A DNA stretch of 50,530 nt from Candidatus Peribacteria bacterium (GTDB taxonomy: Bacteria > Patescibacteria > JAEDAM01 > Absconditabacterales > Absconditicoccaceae): contig JAISKI010000065.1 in NCBI GenBank assembly GCA_031261265.1, forward strand, positions 1 to 50,530, written 5' to 3'. The position numbers and the translations under genes are program-made. Below are positions 37,830-46,821 of the stretch, piece after piece (positions within the stretch are counted from its first letter, which is position 1; every line of letters begins with the position of its first letter). Below the pieces are notes generated by a model. It made no database searches. It had not been told where the DNA came from and worked only from the letters and a program-made list of their open reading frames with translations.

Positions 37830-37858
37830 TTGCTTTTTTTGGTGTTTAGGAGTATACT
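37830..37858 (+). promoter_or_regulatory. Promoter of the small-gene cluster at 37892
   Basis: TTGCTT (37830-37835), 17 bases, TATACT (37853-37858), 33 bases before the ATG at 37892. Confidence 0.5.
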
Positions 37859-37891
37859 TAATTATGAGCTTTTTATTTCAGATGTGATTGG

Positions 37892-38170
37892 ATGACTAAA
37901 CAGGACTATCTCCTAGCCGTAATCAATGCTATGCCTGACCGAGAAATGGGTCGAGGTATTAAAGCAATGGTTGAAAACAATCAATTAGAGGATCATACGA
38001 TCAATCTTTTGGTTATTGTTTTCAAAAGAGCGGTGGATAGATTGACTGATGTTATGCAAAAACATAAAGTCATGACAGCAATTGCTGAATTAGAAGCTCA
38101 AAAAGAAGTTCAAAAACAACAGGATGAAGCGGATCTCCAAAGATTAGACGGAATGCTTAATGCTTTTTAA
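37892..38170 (+). CDS. Small helical protein of unknown function
   Basis: 92 residues, no signal or membrane helix. The C-terminal half is charged helix (MTAIAELEAQKEVQKQQDEADLQRLDGML), probably a short coiled coil. No recognised domain. It heads a run of three closely spaced genes (gaps of 15 and 26 bases) likely sharing one promoter. It is similar in size and helical character to the 97-residue protein at 25518, but I see no convincing alignment. Confidence 0.6.
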   Translation: MTKQDYLLAVINAMPDREMGRGIKAMVENNQLEDHTINLLVIVFKRAVDRLTDVMQKHKVMTAIAELEAQKEVQKQQDEADLQRLDGMLNAF

Positions 38171-38185
38171 TTCTTACCCCTTATA

Positions 38186-38695
38186 ATGATGACTGATGAA
38201 GAAATCAAAACAAACGGGGTCGGAACCCCAACAGGAGATCGAGATGCTTTAGAAGCTGAGCTTTCTTCATTGATTGCTGATGAAAATAGTGGACTCTCCG
38301 ATTTAGCAAAATTCAGCAAAAATCTCTCCCATAAAAAAGGGAATAAACTCTCCAACAAACATTTAGAGCAAATCAAAGCTGACTTACAGAATGGAGGCTT
38401 AGTAGACTTTGAAGGAGGGAAAAGAGATGAACAGGTATTTGGCTTTGAAGTAATTGGAAATGATATTAAACCAACCCTTACTCCTCATGGAGATGTGATC
38501 ATTCCTATCAACTTTCGATTTAATAATCAAAGAAGAACCAAACTGCTTGTGCTTCATATCAAAGATAAAAATGGGAAAAATGAATATCAACTCCCTGATG
38601 GAGCAAACAACTATGATATAGAAATCAGCAAAGAACAGTTCTCCTACCAACTCACTCACAATGTTGACGGCTTTCATTTAAAGCTGATCAAATAA
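38186..38695 (+). CDS. Unknown protein, possibly a beta-domain with helical N-terminus
   Basis: 169 residues. The first 75 are charged and helical (EAELSSLIADENSGLSDLAKFSKNL...EQIKADLQ). The rest alternates short strands (FGFEVIGNDI, DVIIPINFRFNN, KLLVLHIKDKNG), suggesting a small beta-sandwich. I do not recognise it. Start: ATG 38186, with a second in-frame ATG at the next codon; the leader is pyrimidine-rich (TTCTTACCCCTTATA). It is the middle gene of three. Confidence 0.6.
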   Translation: MMTDEEIKTNGVGTPTGDRDALEAELSSLIADENSGLSDLAKFSKNLSHKKGNKLSNKHLEQIKADLQNGGLVDFEGGKRDEQVFGFEVIGNDIKPTLTPHGDVIIPINFRFNNQRRTKLLVLHIKDKNGKNEYQLPDGANNYDIEISKEQFSYQLTHNVDGFHLKLIK

Positions 38696-38721
38696 CTTTT
38701 ATTCCTTTACCATACAGTATC

Positions 38722-39123
38722 ATGACAGCACTTAATCAAATCGACGGACATGAAATAGAATCTAAAAAAGTTCATAAAATTGAAGACAACAAAAATGGAG
38801 AATTTCCTACTCCAGATTTACTCACGGATGGAAAAATTGATCCTAAAAAGGCTGAAGTCAAAGCAACTCAGACAATAGAAGAGGCAGCTAAAGAAAAAAA
38901 TAGTGCTGAAAGAGAAAAGAAACCTAATATATTTTGAAAGATAGGAACATTCTTTTCCGATGTTTTTAGGAAATCTCCAAAAGATAGAACAGAAGCCGAT
39001 AATTATGCTGTTCAAAAGTATGAAGAAACAAAAAAACAATTATCAGAAGAAAGTAAGAAAACTTCTTTGCCTGAATCTTATGCAACCAATAATTCTAACC
39101 ATAACGAGACAGATAAACAATAA
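38722..39123 (+). CDS. Unknown hydrophilic, probably disordered protein
   Basis: 133 residues, strongly hydrophilic (Lys, Glu, Asn, Thr), with no hydrophobic core visible and no domain recognised. UGA at 38935 is read as Gly; with the standard code it would stop at residue 71. It may be a flexible linker or scaffold protein. It is the last of three closely spaced genes and is followed by a terminator. Confidence 0.55.
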
Positions 39124-39147
39124 TAAATTTTCTTTGACTTTCATGGG

Positions 39148-39177
39148 CAACTTCATACATTTGAAGTTGTCTTTTTT
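39148..39177 (+). terminator. Terminator of the three small genes
   Basis: CAACTTC (39148-39154) pairs with GAAGTTG (39163-39169), followed by TC and six T. Confidence 0.75.
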
Positions 39178-39262
39178 AAATCTTTCAGATACATCGGAAT
39201 TTACATCTGTAATCCTTCAAAATCTTCTGAAATCTTATTTTTAATCTTCTGTAATCTTCCCT

Positions 39263-40057
39263 ATGAAAATAGCTTCTCGAAACGTCAACGGTATCCGTGC
39301 TGTCATCAATAAAGACTTCTTCCCACGAGTGAAAACCAATGATCCCGATATTATCTGCCTCCAGGAGGTGAAAGCATTTGAAAATCAGATCCCTCCAGAA
39401 ATCAGATTCCATCTTTCGAACTACGACTACCTCCGACATCATGGAACGAGACCTGGATATGCAGGTACCGCAATTTTTTATAAAAAAGGAATAGAAATCA
39501 CGGAAGAAAAATCTGAATTTTCTTTCCCTTGTTTTTCCGAAGATGGCAGAACGACTCAGCTCAATTTCGCTTATGGAAACGAAGAAATAGCTTTAATTAA
39601 CTGTTATTTCCCCAATGGTGGTCCGAGAGCTGATGGAACGGAAATGCTCCCGTATAAGCTAGACTTTTATGAAAAATTCAGAAGCTATATGAATGAGCTC
39701 AGAAACGCTGGAAAACTTGTAATCTCTACAGGAGACTTTAATATTTGTCACGAACCTATTGACATTGCTAGACCTGAGGAAAATAAAAATTCAATCTGAT
39801 TTCTCCCGATTGAGAGAGCGGAAATGGATAAGTTCGTACAGGATAAGTATGTGGATGTCTTTCGCCATTTTTACCCTGAGATGAAGGATAAATACACTTG
39901 GCGAAGCTATCGTGCAGGAGCTAAAGAGAGAAATGTGGGACGGCGTTTGGATTACTTCTGGGTAGATGAAAGAGTACTTCCTTTGGTCACAGAAATTGAG
40001 CATCAGGAACAAGCCACAGGAAGTGACCATTGCCCAATTCTTTTAACCTTGGAATAA
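39263..40057 (+). CDS. xthA: Exodeoxyribonuclease III (AP endonuclease)
   Basis: 264 residues, full length. Catalytic motifs are in order: MKIASRNVNGIRA (Asn), IICLQEVKAF (metal-binding Glu), NCYFPNGGPRADG (Tyr region), ISTGDFNICHEPID (Asp, Asn), YTWRSYRAGAKERNVGRRLDYFW and the final ATGSDHCPILLTL (Asp-His). It cuts DNA at abasic sites and trims 3' ends in base-excision repair. The usual Trp of 'SWNVNG' is Arg here. One UGA (39797) encodes Gly before the 'FLPIERAEMDKF' helix. It is convergent with pth, with only 4 bases between their stop codons. Confidence 0.94.
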
Positions 40058-40061
40058 GCTC

Positions 40062-40586
40062 TTATTTCTCCAAAAACTTTCTGATTATCCCAAAAATCTC
40101 TTCTTCTTTCGTTTCTAGTACTTCCCATTCATGAGGTTTAAATTTCTGGAGGACATAGTCGGCAACAGACATTTTTCCTTCTTCTGGTCTCCCGATTCAG
40201 ATTCTGATTCTTTGATAGTCACCGCTTCAGAGTTTTTCAGAGATACTTTTGAGTCCATTATGTCCAGCGGTGCCTCATCAGTTTTTTAGAGCTATTTTCC
40301 CTGTCAGAAAATCGATTTCATCGTGTAGGACGAGAATATCTACAGGAGCGATTTTATAAAACCTTGCAAGAGGCTCCACCGCTGTCCCCGATAAATTCAT
40401 GAACGTCTGAGGGAAAGCAAAAATCGTCTCCTCGTTTTTAAGGACATTTGCGATAAATTTTGCATCATATTTGAGCGTCCCTAACTGCTCTCGTGCCAAA
40501 AATTTTTCCAGCATCGTAGCTCAAACATTGTGACGGGTAGATTGATAGGATGGTCAGGGATTTCCTAGTCAAACGACAAGTTTCAT
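40062..40586 (-). CDS. pth: Peptidyl-tRNA hydrolase
   Basis: 174 residues. With UGA as Gly the N-terminus reads [22 protein letters not shown], the exact family signature, with catalytic His19. [18 protein letters not shown] (Asp) and [13 protein letters not shown], then RIRIGIGRP, complete the active site. It frees tRNA from peptides dropped by stalled ribosomes. Seven UGA codons are Gly (about a third of all its glycines), including a tandem pair at 40275-40280 in the GGG motif. This is the densest UGA use in the window. The start is the ATG at 40584-40586. Confidence 0.95.
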
Positions 40587-40650
40587 CGGAGGAATGAGAA
40601 ATAAAAATCTGATTTGAATATACAAGAATACTCTAGGAAATCAAGCCTTT

Positions 40651-40680
40651 AAAAAAAGTGTCCGTCAGTATGACGGACAC
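40651..40680 (-). terminator. Terminator of the PIN-PhoH gene
   Basis: On the minus strand GTGTCCGTCA, TAC, TGACGGACAC, then seven T: a 10-bp perfect stem. Confidence 0.9.
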
Positions 40681-40715
40681 TAGTAATACAACTCAGAAAA
40701 AGTTTACAAATAAGT

Positions 40716-41990
40716 TTAAGCAAATTTCTGTTGCATTGCTATAACTTTTTTATTCACCTTATCCACAAATGGGTCACGTTCCGAGGTCTTCAAATGAATG
40801 TGAGCCATTTCTTCATCATCATCCAAGAGGTCTATTAACCATACTAATCCATTATTCTCGCCATGCAGATATCTACAGTCAACCTGTGATCGATCACCAG
40901 TAAAGATCATTTTTGATCCTTTTCCCAAACGAGAAATTATGGTGTAAGCTTCCAAAGGGCTAAGATTTTGCGACTCGTCCACAATAATAATAGCTTTTGG
41001 GAAAGTTCTCCCACGAATAAAAGAGAATGGCAATATATGGAGTCTCTTTTCATCTATAAAATTTGTACAATTTTCTCTGATAAACTTAATATTATCATAG
41101 ATGGGATGAAGATAAGGTGCAGCTTTTTCTTCATCAGATCCAGGAAGAAATCCTACGGTTTTATCAGAAACCTCCACATTGGGACGAGTAATATATATTT
41201 CTTCATATACTCCTTTTTCCACAAGGTGCAAACCTGTAGCAATAGCTAATAGAGTCTTCCCCGTACCTGCACGCCCTGTTAAGATAGCAGTCCTGATTAG
41301 GGGATCTAAACAAACATCCACTGCAAATTTTTGCTCTAAATTCAGAGCTGAAACTTTCATCACCTTTTGTTCCCCTGACACATCCTTCCACTCCGTCTGA
41401 TTCCATCTCTGTAATCGCCCATCTAAAATCCAACAAGAATTTTGTTTTTTTTCTAATGAGTTCGCTTCCTCCTTTGACATTTCCCTGATGGGAGCATTCA
41501 ATACCGAGGTATCTTTAATCTCATTACTTCGGAGATATTCTGGGATGATACCAAATGAAAGTGCCTTTTCCTGTAGTCCGTGATCATCAGTGATTAACTT
41601 AACAATCGCATCAGGATGATTTTGCTTGGTGATAATTGCAGAGGATAAAATCCTGTGATCAGGTTTATCATCTATGAACTTTTTTCTGACCTCATCAAGC
41701 AATTCCACCCTATTTTCCACATAAAGTTCTCCAAGAGATGGACCAAGTGAATAATATTCAGCAAATACTCCTTGACGGATAGCATCCAGATTCAAATAAA
41801 AGGATTTTATCGGTTCTTTAAGCCAAGGTTTTCTTTCCTTAAGAGAATCCAATTCATCAAACACCGTCAATGGTAGTACTATATGGTGTTCTTTGAATTT
41901 TGTTAATAAGTCTGGATCATTGATCACCGCATTAGTGTCCAATACATGGAAAATCTCTTGATTATCCAACTTTTTTTCATTTTTTGTCAT
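40716..41990 (-). CDS. PIN domain - PhoH-type ATPase
   Basis: 424 residues in two parts. An N-terminal PIN nuclease domain (about 1-165) has FHVLDTNAVINDP, VFDELDSLK, HRILSSAI and KLITDDHGLQEKA, supplying the acidic metal ligands. The PhoH ATPase (about 205-424) has Walker A GRAGTGKT and Walker B IIIVDESQNLSP, with MIFTGDRSQVD following. PIN-PhoH proteins are RNA-unwinding and cleaving enzymes. No UGA occurs among its glycines; leader A-rich (AATAATAAAAAAATT); promoter TTGACT-16-TATATC. It stands alone between its own promoter and a strong terminator, as part of the UGA-free cohort. Confidence 0.92.
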   Translation of the reverse strand: MTKNEKKLDNQEIFHVLDTNAVINDPDLLTKFKEHHIVLPLTVFDELDSLKERKPWLKEPIKSFYLNLDAIRQGVFAEYYSLGPSLGELYVENRVELLDEVRKKFIDDKPDHRILSSAIITKQNHPDAIVKLITDDHGLQEKALSFGIIPEYLRSNEIKDTSVLNAPIREMSKEEANSLEKKQNSCWILDGRLQRWNQTEWKDVSGEQKVMKVSALNLEQKFAVDVCLDPLIRTAILTGRAGTGKTLLAIATGLHLVEKGVYEEIYITRPNVEVSDKTVGFLPGSDEEKAAPYLHPIYDNIKFIRENCTNFIDEKRLHILPFSFIRGRTFPKAIIIVDESQNLSPLEAYTIISRLGKGSKMIFTGDRSQVDCRYLHGENNGLVWLIDLLDDDEEMAHIHLKTSERDPFVDKVNKKVIAMQQKFA

Positions 41991-42126
41991 AATTTTTTTA
42001 TTATTTGTGTTATTATTAGAAATAGTTCTCCAATTATCGGCTGAAGATTTACCATTATTGTTTTATTTTGGTGTAGAGCCCTTAATTCTACATCTTCTTT
42101 ATTATACCATTCTTTTGTTTGGTTGT

Positions 42127-42154
42127 GATATACGGATATATATATCAAAGTCAA
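42127..42154 (-). promoter_or_regulatory. TTGACT-type promoter of the PIN-PhoH gene
   Basis: On the minus strand, TTGACT (42154-42149), 16 bases containing ATATATATA, TATATC (42132-42127). The leader is about 130 bases. The 292-base gap 41991-42282 holds this leader and the start of the divergent psd gene, with no other gene that I can support. Confidence 0.6.
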
Positions 42155-42282
42155 GGGAAGTTGATCGGGAGGGGGAGCGGAAATATTCAAGAAATAGTAA
42201 ACTCCTTGTTTTTTAAGTCAGTTTTTTTATACTGATGAAAAAATGAAAGAAAGCTGACCGTAAAATTTTATCTCCCTACAAG

Positions 42283-42933
42283 ATGATGAAAATGTGTTTA
42301 AAAATTCTCCTAATGGTTTTCGTAGGAGCCTTACTCTTTTGTGTCCTCTTTTACTTTATTTATTTTCTCCGTTGCCCAGCACGCGAAACTCTGGATAACG
42401 AAGAATTCTTTACTAGTCCTGCAAATGGGACCGTGATCAAAATTATCGAAAATCCTACCGCTTCTACCCCTCTCTACAAAAATAATCGCAAAGTTTTAGA
42501 TAATTTTATTGAGGGCATTGGCTCTGGAGCAACGATGGTATCAATTATGATGACTCCTCTGGACGTCCATTATCAAAGAGCTCCCAGTGATGCGATCCTC
42601 ATCCAACAGAAATATGTAGCAGGGAAAAATAAAAATGCGGTTAAAAATGCTGACGGACTTTGAGCGACCCTCCAAAATGAATATAATGCGATGCTCTTTG
42701 AGAGAGAGGACGGAATACGTTTTAGAGTGATCCAAATCGCTGGATTCCTTGTGAGGAGGATTGTCTCCTACATAGAGCCAGGAGATGAAGTGGAACAAGG
42801 AGAGATTATTGGATTAATCAAATTTGGTTCTCAGGTGACTATCATCTTTGATAAAAATGTGGAAGTACTCGTGAAGGAAGGAGATAAAGTCATTGATGGA
42901 GAAACTATTTTAGGAAAACTCAAAGGAGAATAA
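42283..42933 (+). CDS. psd: Phosphatidylserine decarboxylase-like protein
   Basis: 216 residues, the short form. An N-terminal membrane helix (ILLMVFVGALLFCVLFYFIYFL) is followed by the PSD core. FTSPANGTVIKI is the start of the domain, MTPLDVHYQRAPSD the conserved His region, and GLIKFGSQVTI carries the self-cleavage site, where Ser183 of FGS would become the pyruvoyl group. It converts phosphatidylserine to phosphatidylethanolamine at the membrane. One UGA (42661) is Gly. A pyrimidine-rich leader (TTATCTCCCTACAAG) precedes the start. Possessing PSD is notable for a lineage with little lipid synthesis. Confidence 0.85.
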
Positions 42934-42985
42934 AAAAAATCTGTATTCGTTATATTACTCGTATTTATATCCTCTATTTGCACCC

Positions 42986-43210
42986 ATGAGAGAGAAAGAC
43001 TATTCCAAGGTAGGACATATTGGATCCACAGAAGATCGAAGAAATAAAGCAATAGAAGATGGGATACGAAACACCTATCATGGATCAAAAGCAGGAAATC
43101 AAATTTATAATGATTTGTTAGGATTTTATCCATTGACCGAGGAAGATAAAAAAGAAATCGAGAACTATAGGAGAAAAAACAATATACCTAAAATAATTAC
43201 TTGACAATAA
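42986..43210 (+). CDS. Small protein of unknown function
   Basis: 74 residues with code 25 (UGA at 43202 is Gly, then Gln and TAA). It is hydrophilic and predicted helical, with a conserved-looking piece FYPLTEEDKKEIENYRRKN. No domain recognised. The leader is pyrimidine-rich (TATCCTCTATTTGCACCC). Its last codons overlap the -35 box of the next promoter. It may be co-transcribed with psd, 52 bases upstream. Confidence 0.5.
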
Positions 43211-43228
43211 TATGCAATTATGTATACT
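43201..43228 (+). promoter_or_regulatory. TTGACA-type promoter
   Basis: TTGACA (43201-43206), 16 bases, TATACT (43223-43228), 33 bases before the ATG at 43262. The -35 box overlaps the end of the gene before it. Confidence 0.7.
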
Positions 43229-43261
43229 GTACTGCAGTATTTTATATTATTGTCATAACCC

Positions 43262-44575
43262 ATGCTAGAAAAATTTATCAATGAAGTGAGTAAACCCATC
43301 CTGGAGGATAAAGGAAAGGAATTAAACAAAGAGCTAACAAATCTTTTTGAAAGAAATCCTGATAGAAAAGATCTGGAGACTCTTTCTACCAAATATGGAA
43401 TATCTTATACGAGTATTGAAGCAGATTTCTTAAAATCTTTTGAAAATGAAGATGAAGACGATTTCAAGAGGATGTTGCAAGACACAGCACATGCCTATGA
43501 TAGGTATTACAAAAAACGTGAGGATAAGATAGTTGATCCCAGATTTCTCGATTTCAAGAAGACGTTTGAAATCCTTTATAAAAATTTAGATAAAATTGAA
43601 AAAATTATCTATACCACAAACAGAAAAATTAATAATATTCTCTTAAAAAATCCCTGAATAGAAAACAGAAGAGAAATGTTTAAAAGAATCTTGGAGGATA
43701 ACAGATATATTCCCCTCTCCGAGGAAACAAAAGAGAAGAAAAAATCTGAATTTATTACCAGATTAAAGGAAACAAAAGACGATACAGAGGAAAAAGAATA
43801 TAGAGCGATTTTTAGAGAGACCTTTGAAATCACCGCTAAAAGACTCTCCAAAGAGCATCGAAAGCTCTTTTATGAAAGCTTGGGACTTCCTGATGAGTTT
43901 ACCCCCTATATCGATAAAATTGATAAAGAAGTGATCGAAATCTTGATCAGCATTAACCATGAAACTAAGGAGGAAGATAAAAAAGCGAGAATGTCTCATC
44001 TCATCAATGATATTCTGAGAGGAAGAAAAGATATTCCAGAAAAAGCATTTAATGATTTCACCGTAAAGTGAGTAGGGCAAGGGATAAAAGTCCTGGGGAA
44101 AATAGATCTGGAGAGTATTCAATGATCTAAAAAGAAACCTGTGATAAAACAGGAAGAGGTAAGACAATCAGCAACCACAGACCCACTCTCTTTAGTAGGA
44201 AAAATTTTGAAAAAATGAGAATTTTTATCAGCTTTTACTATTACTGGAGAGAGAGGAAGAAGTGGAATACTGAATGAAGACATTTTGAAGAGACGAAAAG
44301 AAGAAGATATTCCTGCACAATACAATTCTAGTTCTTATGATGGGAAACTCCATTTCTTTCTCGTAGGGCAAGAAAACAGAGGACTTGATAAGCCCTATAT
44401 CAATGTTTGTATTAAAGATAAAGATATTCCTAGGGAAATCAAAATAGAGGAAGGAAAAGTGTATAAAATCAGTATTCTAGAATTTAAAGAGAGTGAGGAA
44501 GCAAAAAATAACACCCGTAAACAGTCCTATAGTATCAATTGAGAATTTATTTCTGACACTAATGCAGAAGAATAA
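43262..44575 (+). CDS. Unknown large helical protein
   Basis: 437 residues, highly charged (Lys, Glu, Asp), with no signal or membrane helix. The first 270 residues look all-helical (DIDKEVIEILISI, MSHLINDILRGRKDIPEKAF). The last 120 have some strand character (YDGKLHFFLVGQENRG, PYINVCIKDKDIP, VYKISILEF). I recognise no family. Five UGA codons (from 43655 to 44540) are Gly and join four standard-code fragments into one. It has a TTGACA promoter. It ends 6 bases before the convergent alr stop. Confidence 0.68.
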
Positions 44576-44581
44576 TCCTAC

Positions 44582-45718
44582 TTACTCCACTACTCTTCTG
44601 ATACCCCTATCCAATTTCACTAAAATCTCGTAAGAAATGGTTCCTGCTTCACGAGCGATATGATCGATTCCCAAATGCGAGTCTTTTTCCTTTTCGATAA
44701 TCCGAACTTGATCCCCGATCTGCATTTTTTGATTTCCTAGACAACAACAGAGATTCATACAAATGGTTCCGACCTGTGCTACAAGTTCTTTATTTCGGCG
44801 AAAAAATAATTTTCCAGCGAGTGAGCGGGAAAGTCCCTCAAAATACCCGACAGGAACCGTTGCCACGATGCTCTCTTCAGGAGCTATCCGCTTTTCCCCA
44901 TAACTTACCCCTTCGCCTTCTGAAAGCTCATTTAATGCAACAATAACAGAAGATAAAGATAAAGCGGGTTTCAACTTCTCTCCTTTCTCAAAATACGGGT
45001 CGTCGACTGACAACGGATTATATCCATACAACGCCAATCCTGGACGATACGCATTGAAAAAATCATCGTCCATTTTAAGCAGTCCCGCACTTGCACCGAT
45101 ATGTCTCCACTTTGGAGCATGTCCATATTCTAAAATCGTATAGTACATCTGTTTGAAGAGGTCAATTTGTGCTTGTATAGAACCTCCTGAAGGAGTGTCA
45201 GCACTATGAAAATGCGACATTACTCCCTCAACGGTGATTTGTGGATATTTTTTCAGGGTTTCCAGAATATTCATCAGGGAAGAAGGCTGAATTCCCTCCC
45301 TATTCATTCCCGTATTGAGAAAGAGGTGGATATTCAGCTTTTTTTTCAACTTCGCTAGACCGTGCAGGGTTTCCACATTATATACTGCAAAAGCAGTCCT
45401 TTTCAGGTCAAATTCCTTGTAATTTTTGGTTAAAGTTTCACCGAGGAGCAGGACATTATGTTTGCTATGACGAGCGATGATGCTATATTCTGGAAAACTA
45501 TCTACCACGAGATAGGGAACCTCCACTTTTTTGTACACCTGCAAAATCTGATCCAATCCGTGTCCGTAAGCGTTGGATTTCACTACGGGGAAAAGTCTGA
45601 CCTGAGGTTTGAGGGATTTGAGATAGACGAAATTATCCAGCAGAGCTTTTTTATTGATATGAATGATATTCATTGGCTCTACCTTGGGTTTGAATAAGTT
45701 TTTTAGAAAGCTGAACAT
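44582..45718 (-). CDS. alr: Alanine racemase
   Basis: 378 residues. A 15-residue extension precedes the usual start. PLP-binding Lys47 is in FPVVKSNAYGHG. The TIM-barrel continues with VEGVMSHFHSAD and PKWRHIGASAGLL, then RPGLALYGYNP. The second catalytic base, Tyr, is in GEGVSYGEKR. The C-terminal domain has VATVPVGYFEGLSR and QVGTICMNLCCC, where the usual 'GRVSMD' is changed. It makes D-alanine for peptidoglycan. No UGA occurs among about two dozen glycines, though the promoter is not of the TTGACT type. It may be a moderate exception or a separate acquisition. Confidence 0.9.
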   Translation of the reverse strand: MFSFLKNLFKPKVEPMNIIHINKKALLDNFVYLKSLKPQVRLFPVVKSNAYGHGLDQILQVYKKVEVPYLVVDSFPEYSIIARHSKHNVLLLGETLTKNYKEFDLKRTAFAVYNVETLHGLAKLKKKLNIHLFLNTGMNREGIQPSSLMNILETLKKYPQITVEGVMSHFHSADTPSGGSIQAQIDLFKQMYYTILEYGHAPKWRHIGASAGLLKMDDDFFNAYRPGLALYGYNPLSVDDPYFEKGEKLKPALSLSSVIVALNELSEGEGVSYGEKRIAPEESIVATVPVGYFEGLSRSLAGKLFFRRNKELVAQVGTICMNLCCCLGNQKMQIGDQVRIIEKEKDSHLGIDHIAREAGTISYEILVKLDRGIRRVVE

Positions 45719-45803
45719 AGTGCACTAGAAAGATAAAATTCTGACTAAAAACAGTGTATGAATGTGCTTCACAAAGTCCAGAAAAGATTTTTTGAATTTA
45801 GTA

Positions 45804-45831
45804 TTGACTTCTGCATCGATATGTATAATAT
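45804..45831 (+). promoter_or_regulatory. TTGACT-type promoter of the repeat-protein operon
   Basis: TTGACT (45804-45809), 16 bases, TAATAT (45826-45831); a TATAAT two bases earlier has 14-base spacing. An imperfect hairpin (45838-45865, AGAAG/CTTCT core) lies at the predicted transcript start. Confidence 0.5.
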
Positions 45832-45905
45832 CTTATGAGACGATAAAGAAGTAAGCTTCTAGTCTATAAAGATAACAAAAAAATAATTAACAAATAAAAA
45901 AAAGT

Positions 45906-46796
45906 ATGAAAGAAAAAACAAAATTGGCGTTGATTGGTGATATTGACGCACATAGGAAACTTTACAGTGGGGCCTTCCCAACTACTACAACCTCGAAGAA
46001 ACTCTATGATCGGATTGCAACTTGTAGCAAACGATCGGATATGAGCATTTACCGATTTATCAAAGAAGAACTCGGATATTCGGATTATATTAAAGAAGCA
46101 CCGCTAAGTCAGCAGACTTTTGGAGCTGATGCGAAAGTTATTGTTGGACTACTTGGTGATACCTTTGATTGGTATACACTTTATAAGTTCGACAGAAAAA
46201 TTGCCGATAGACTGTATCGCAATGCAAAACGTGAAGGTCTAACCACAGAAGAATATGCTTATTGCTTTGGCATTACCTTATCAAGCCAAGAAGAAGGCAA
46301 ACAACAACGTGCTTTGATCAAAAAAAGAGAAAAAGATCAAAAAAAGAAGGAAGAAGACCAAAAAAAGAAGGAAGACAAGAAAAGACAGGAATTAGAAACT
46401 AAAGAAAAGACTGACCAAAAATGGAAGGAGCGAATTGCTACTTTTGTCAGAGGAAATAGCGGAAATATAAATGCTATATCCAAGAACACTACTTTATATC
46501 CGCAAATTGCCAGAGTTGCGAATAGACGTGGTATGAAATTCGGCGATTACGTTAGATCTCTCGGCTTTGAGTACACTCCAATGAAGCCTGGAGAATGGAA
46601 TCGGCTCGCTCATCCAGAGGAATACCGCGTAAAGGATGTTCATAGTTTATATTCCTTTTTGAATACGAAGTCACGAAAAACGAAAAAAACGTCTCTCTAT
46701 CAACGATTGAGAAGACATGCTGAAAAAGAGGGTAAGTCAATCGAAGACTATCTTAAAGAGATCGGCTTTGGAAATGACTTATCGGTCAGTGAGTAA
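45906..46796 (+). CDS. Repeat protein with four copies of a helix motif and a central basic coiled coil
   Basis: 296 residues. Four segments share the pattern 'LY-x-RI-x-x-x-A-K/N-R-x-G-M/L-S/T-x-x-E/D-Y-x-x-x-L/I-G-F/Y': KKLYDRIATCSKRSDMSIYR (about 31-58, ending ELGY), KIADRLYRNAKREGLTTEEY (99-126), LYPQIARVANRRGMKFGDYV (199-225) and LYQRLRRHAEKEGKSIEDYL (264-290). Between copies 2 and 3 lies a Lys/Glu run (KKREKDQKKKEEDQKKKEDK). I do not know the family. The basic character and repeated helix-turn-helix-like unit suggest binding to DNA or RNA. No UGA; leader AACAAATAAAAAAAAGT. It is the first gene of a pair. Confidence 0.72.
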   Translation: MKEKTKLALIGDIDAHRKLYSGAFPTTTTSKKLYDRIATCSKRSDMSIYRFIKEELGYSDYIKEAPLSQQTFGADAKVIVGLLGDTFDWYTLYKFDRKIADRLYRNAKREGLTTEEYAYCFGITLSSQEEGKQQRALIKKREKDQKKKEEDQKKKEDKKRQELETKEKTDQKWKERIATFVRGNSGNINAISKNTTLYPQIARVANRRGMKFGDYVRSLGFEYTPMKPGEWNRLAHPEEYRVKDVHSLYSFLNTKSRKTKKTSLYQRLRRHAEKEGKSIEDYLKEIGFGNDLSVSE

Positions 46797-46821
46797 AACA
46801 AAATTAATAAAATGCAAGAAA

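Noticed and set aside
41987..42190. Short minus-strand open frame upstream of the PIN-PhoH gene
   Set aside because: It begins upstream of the promoter at 42127-42154 and runs through the A-rich leader, so it is not part of the transcript as drawn.
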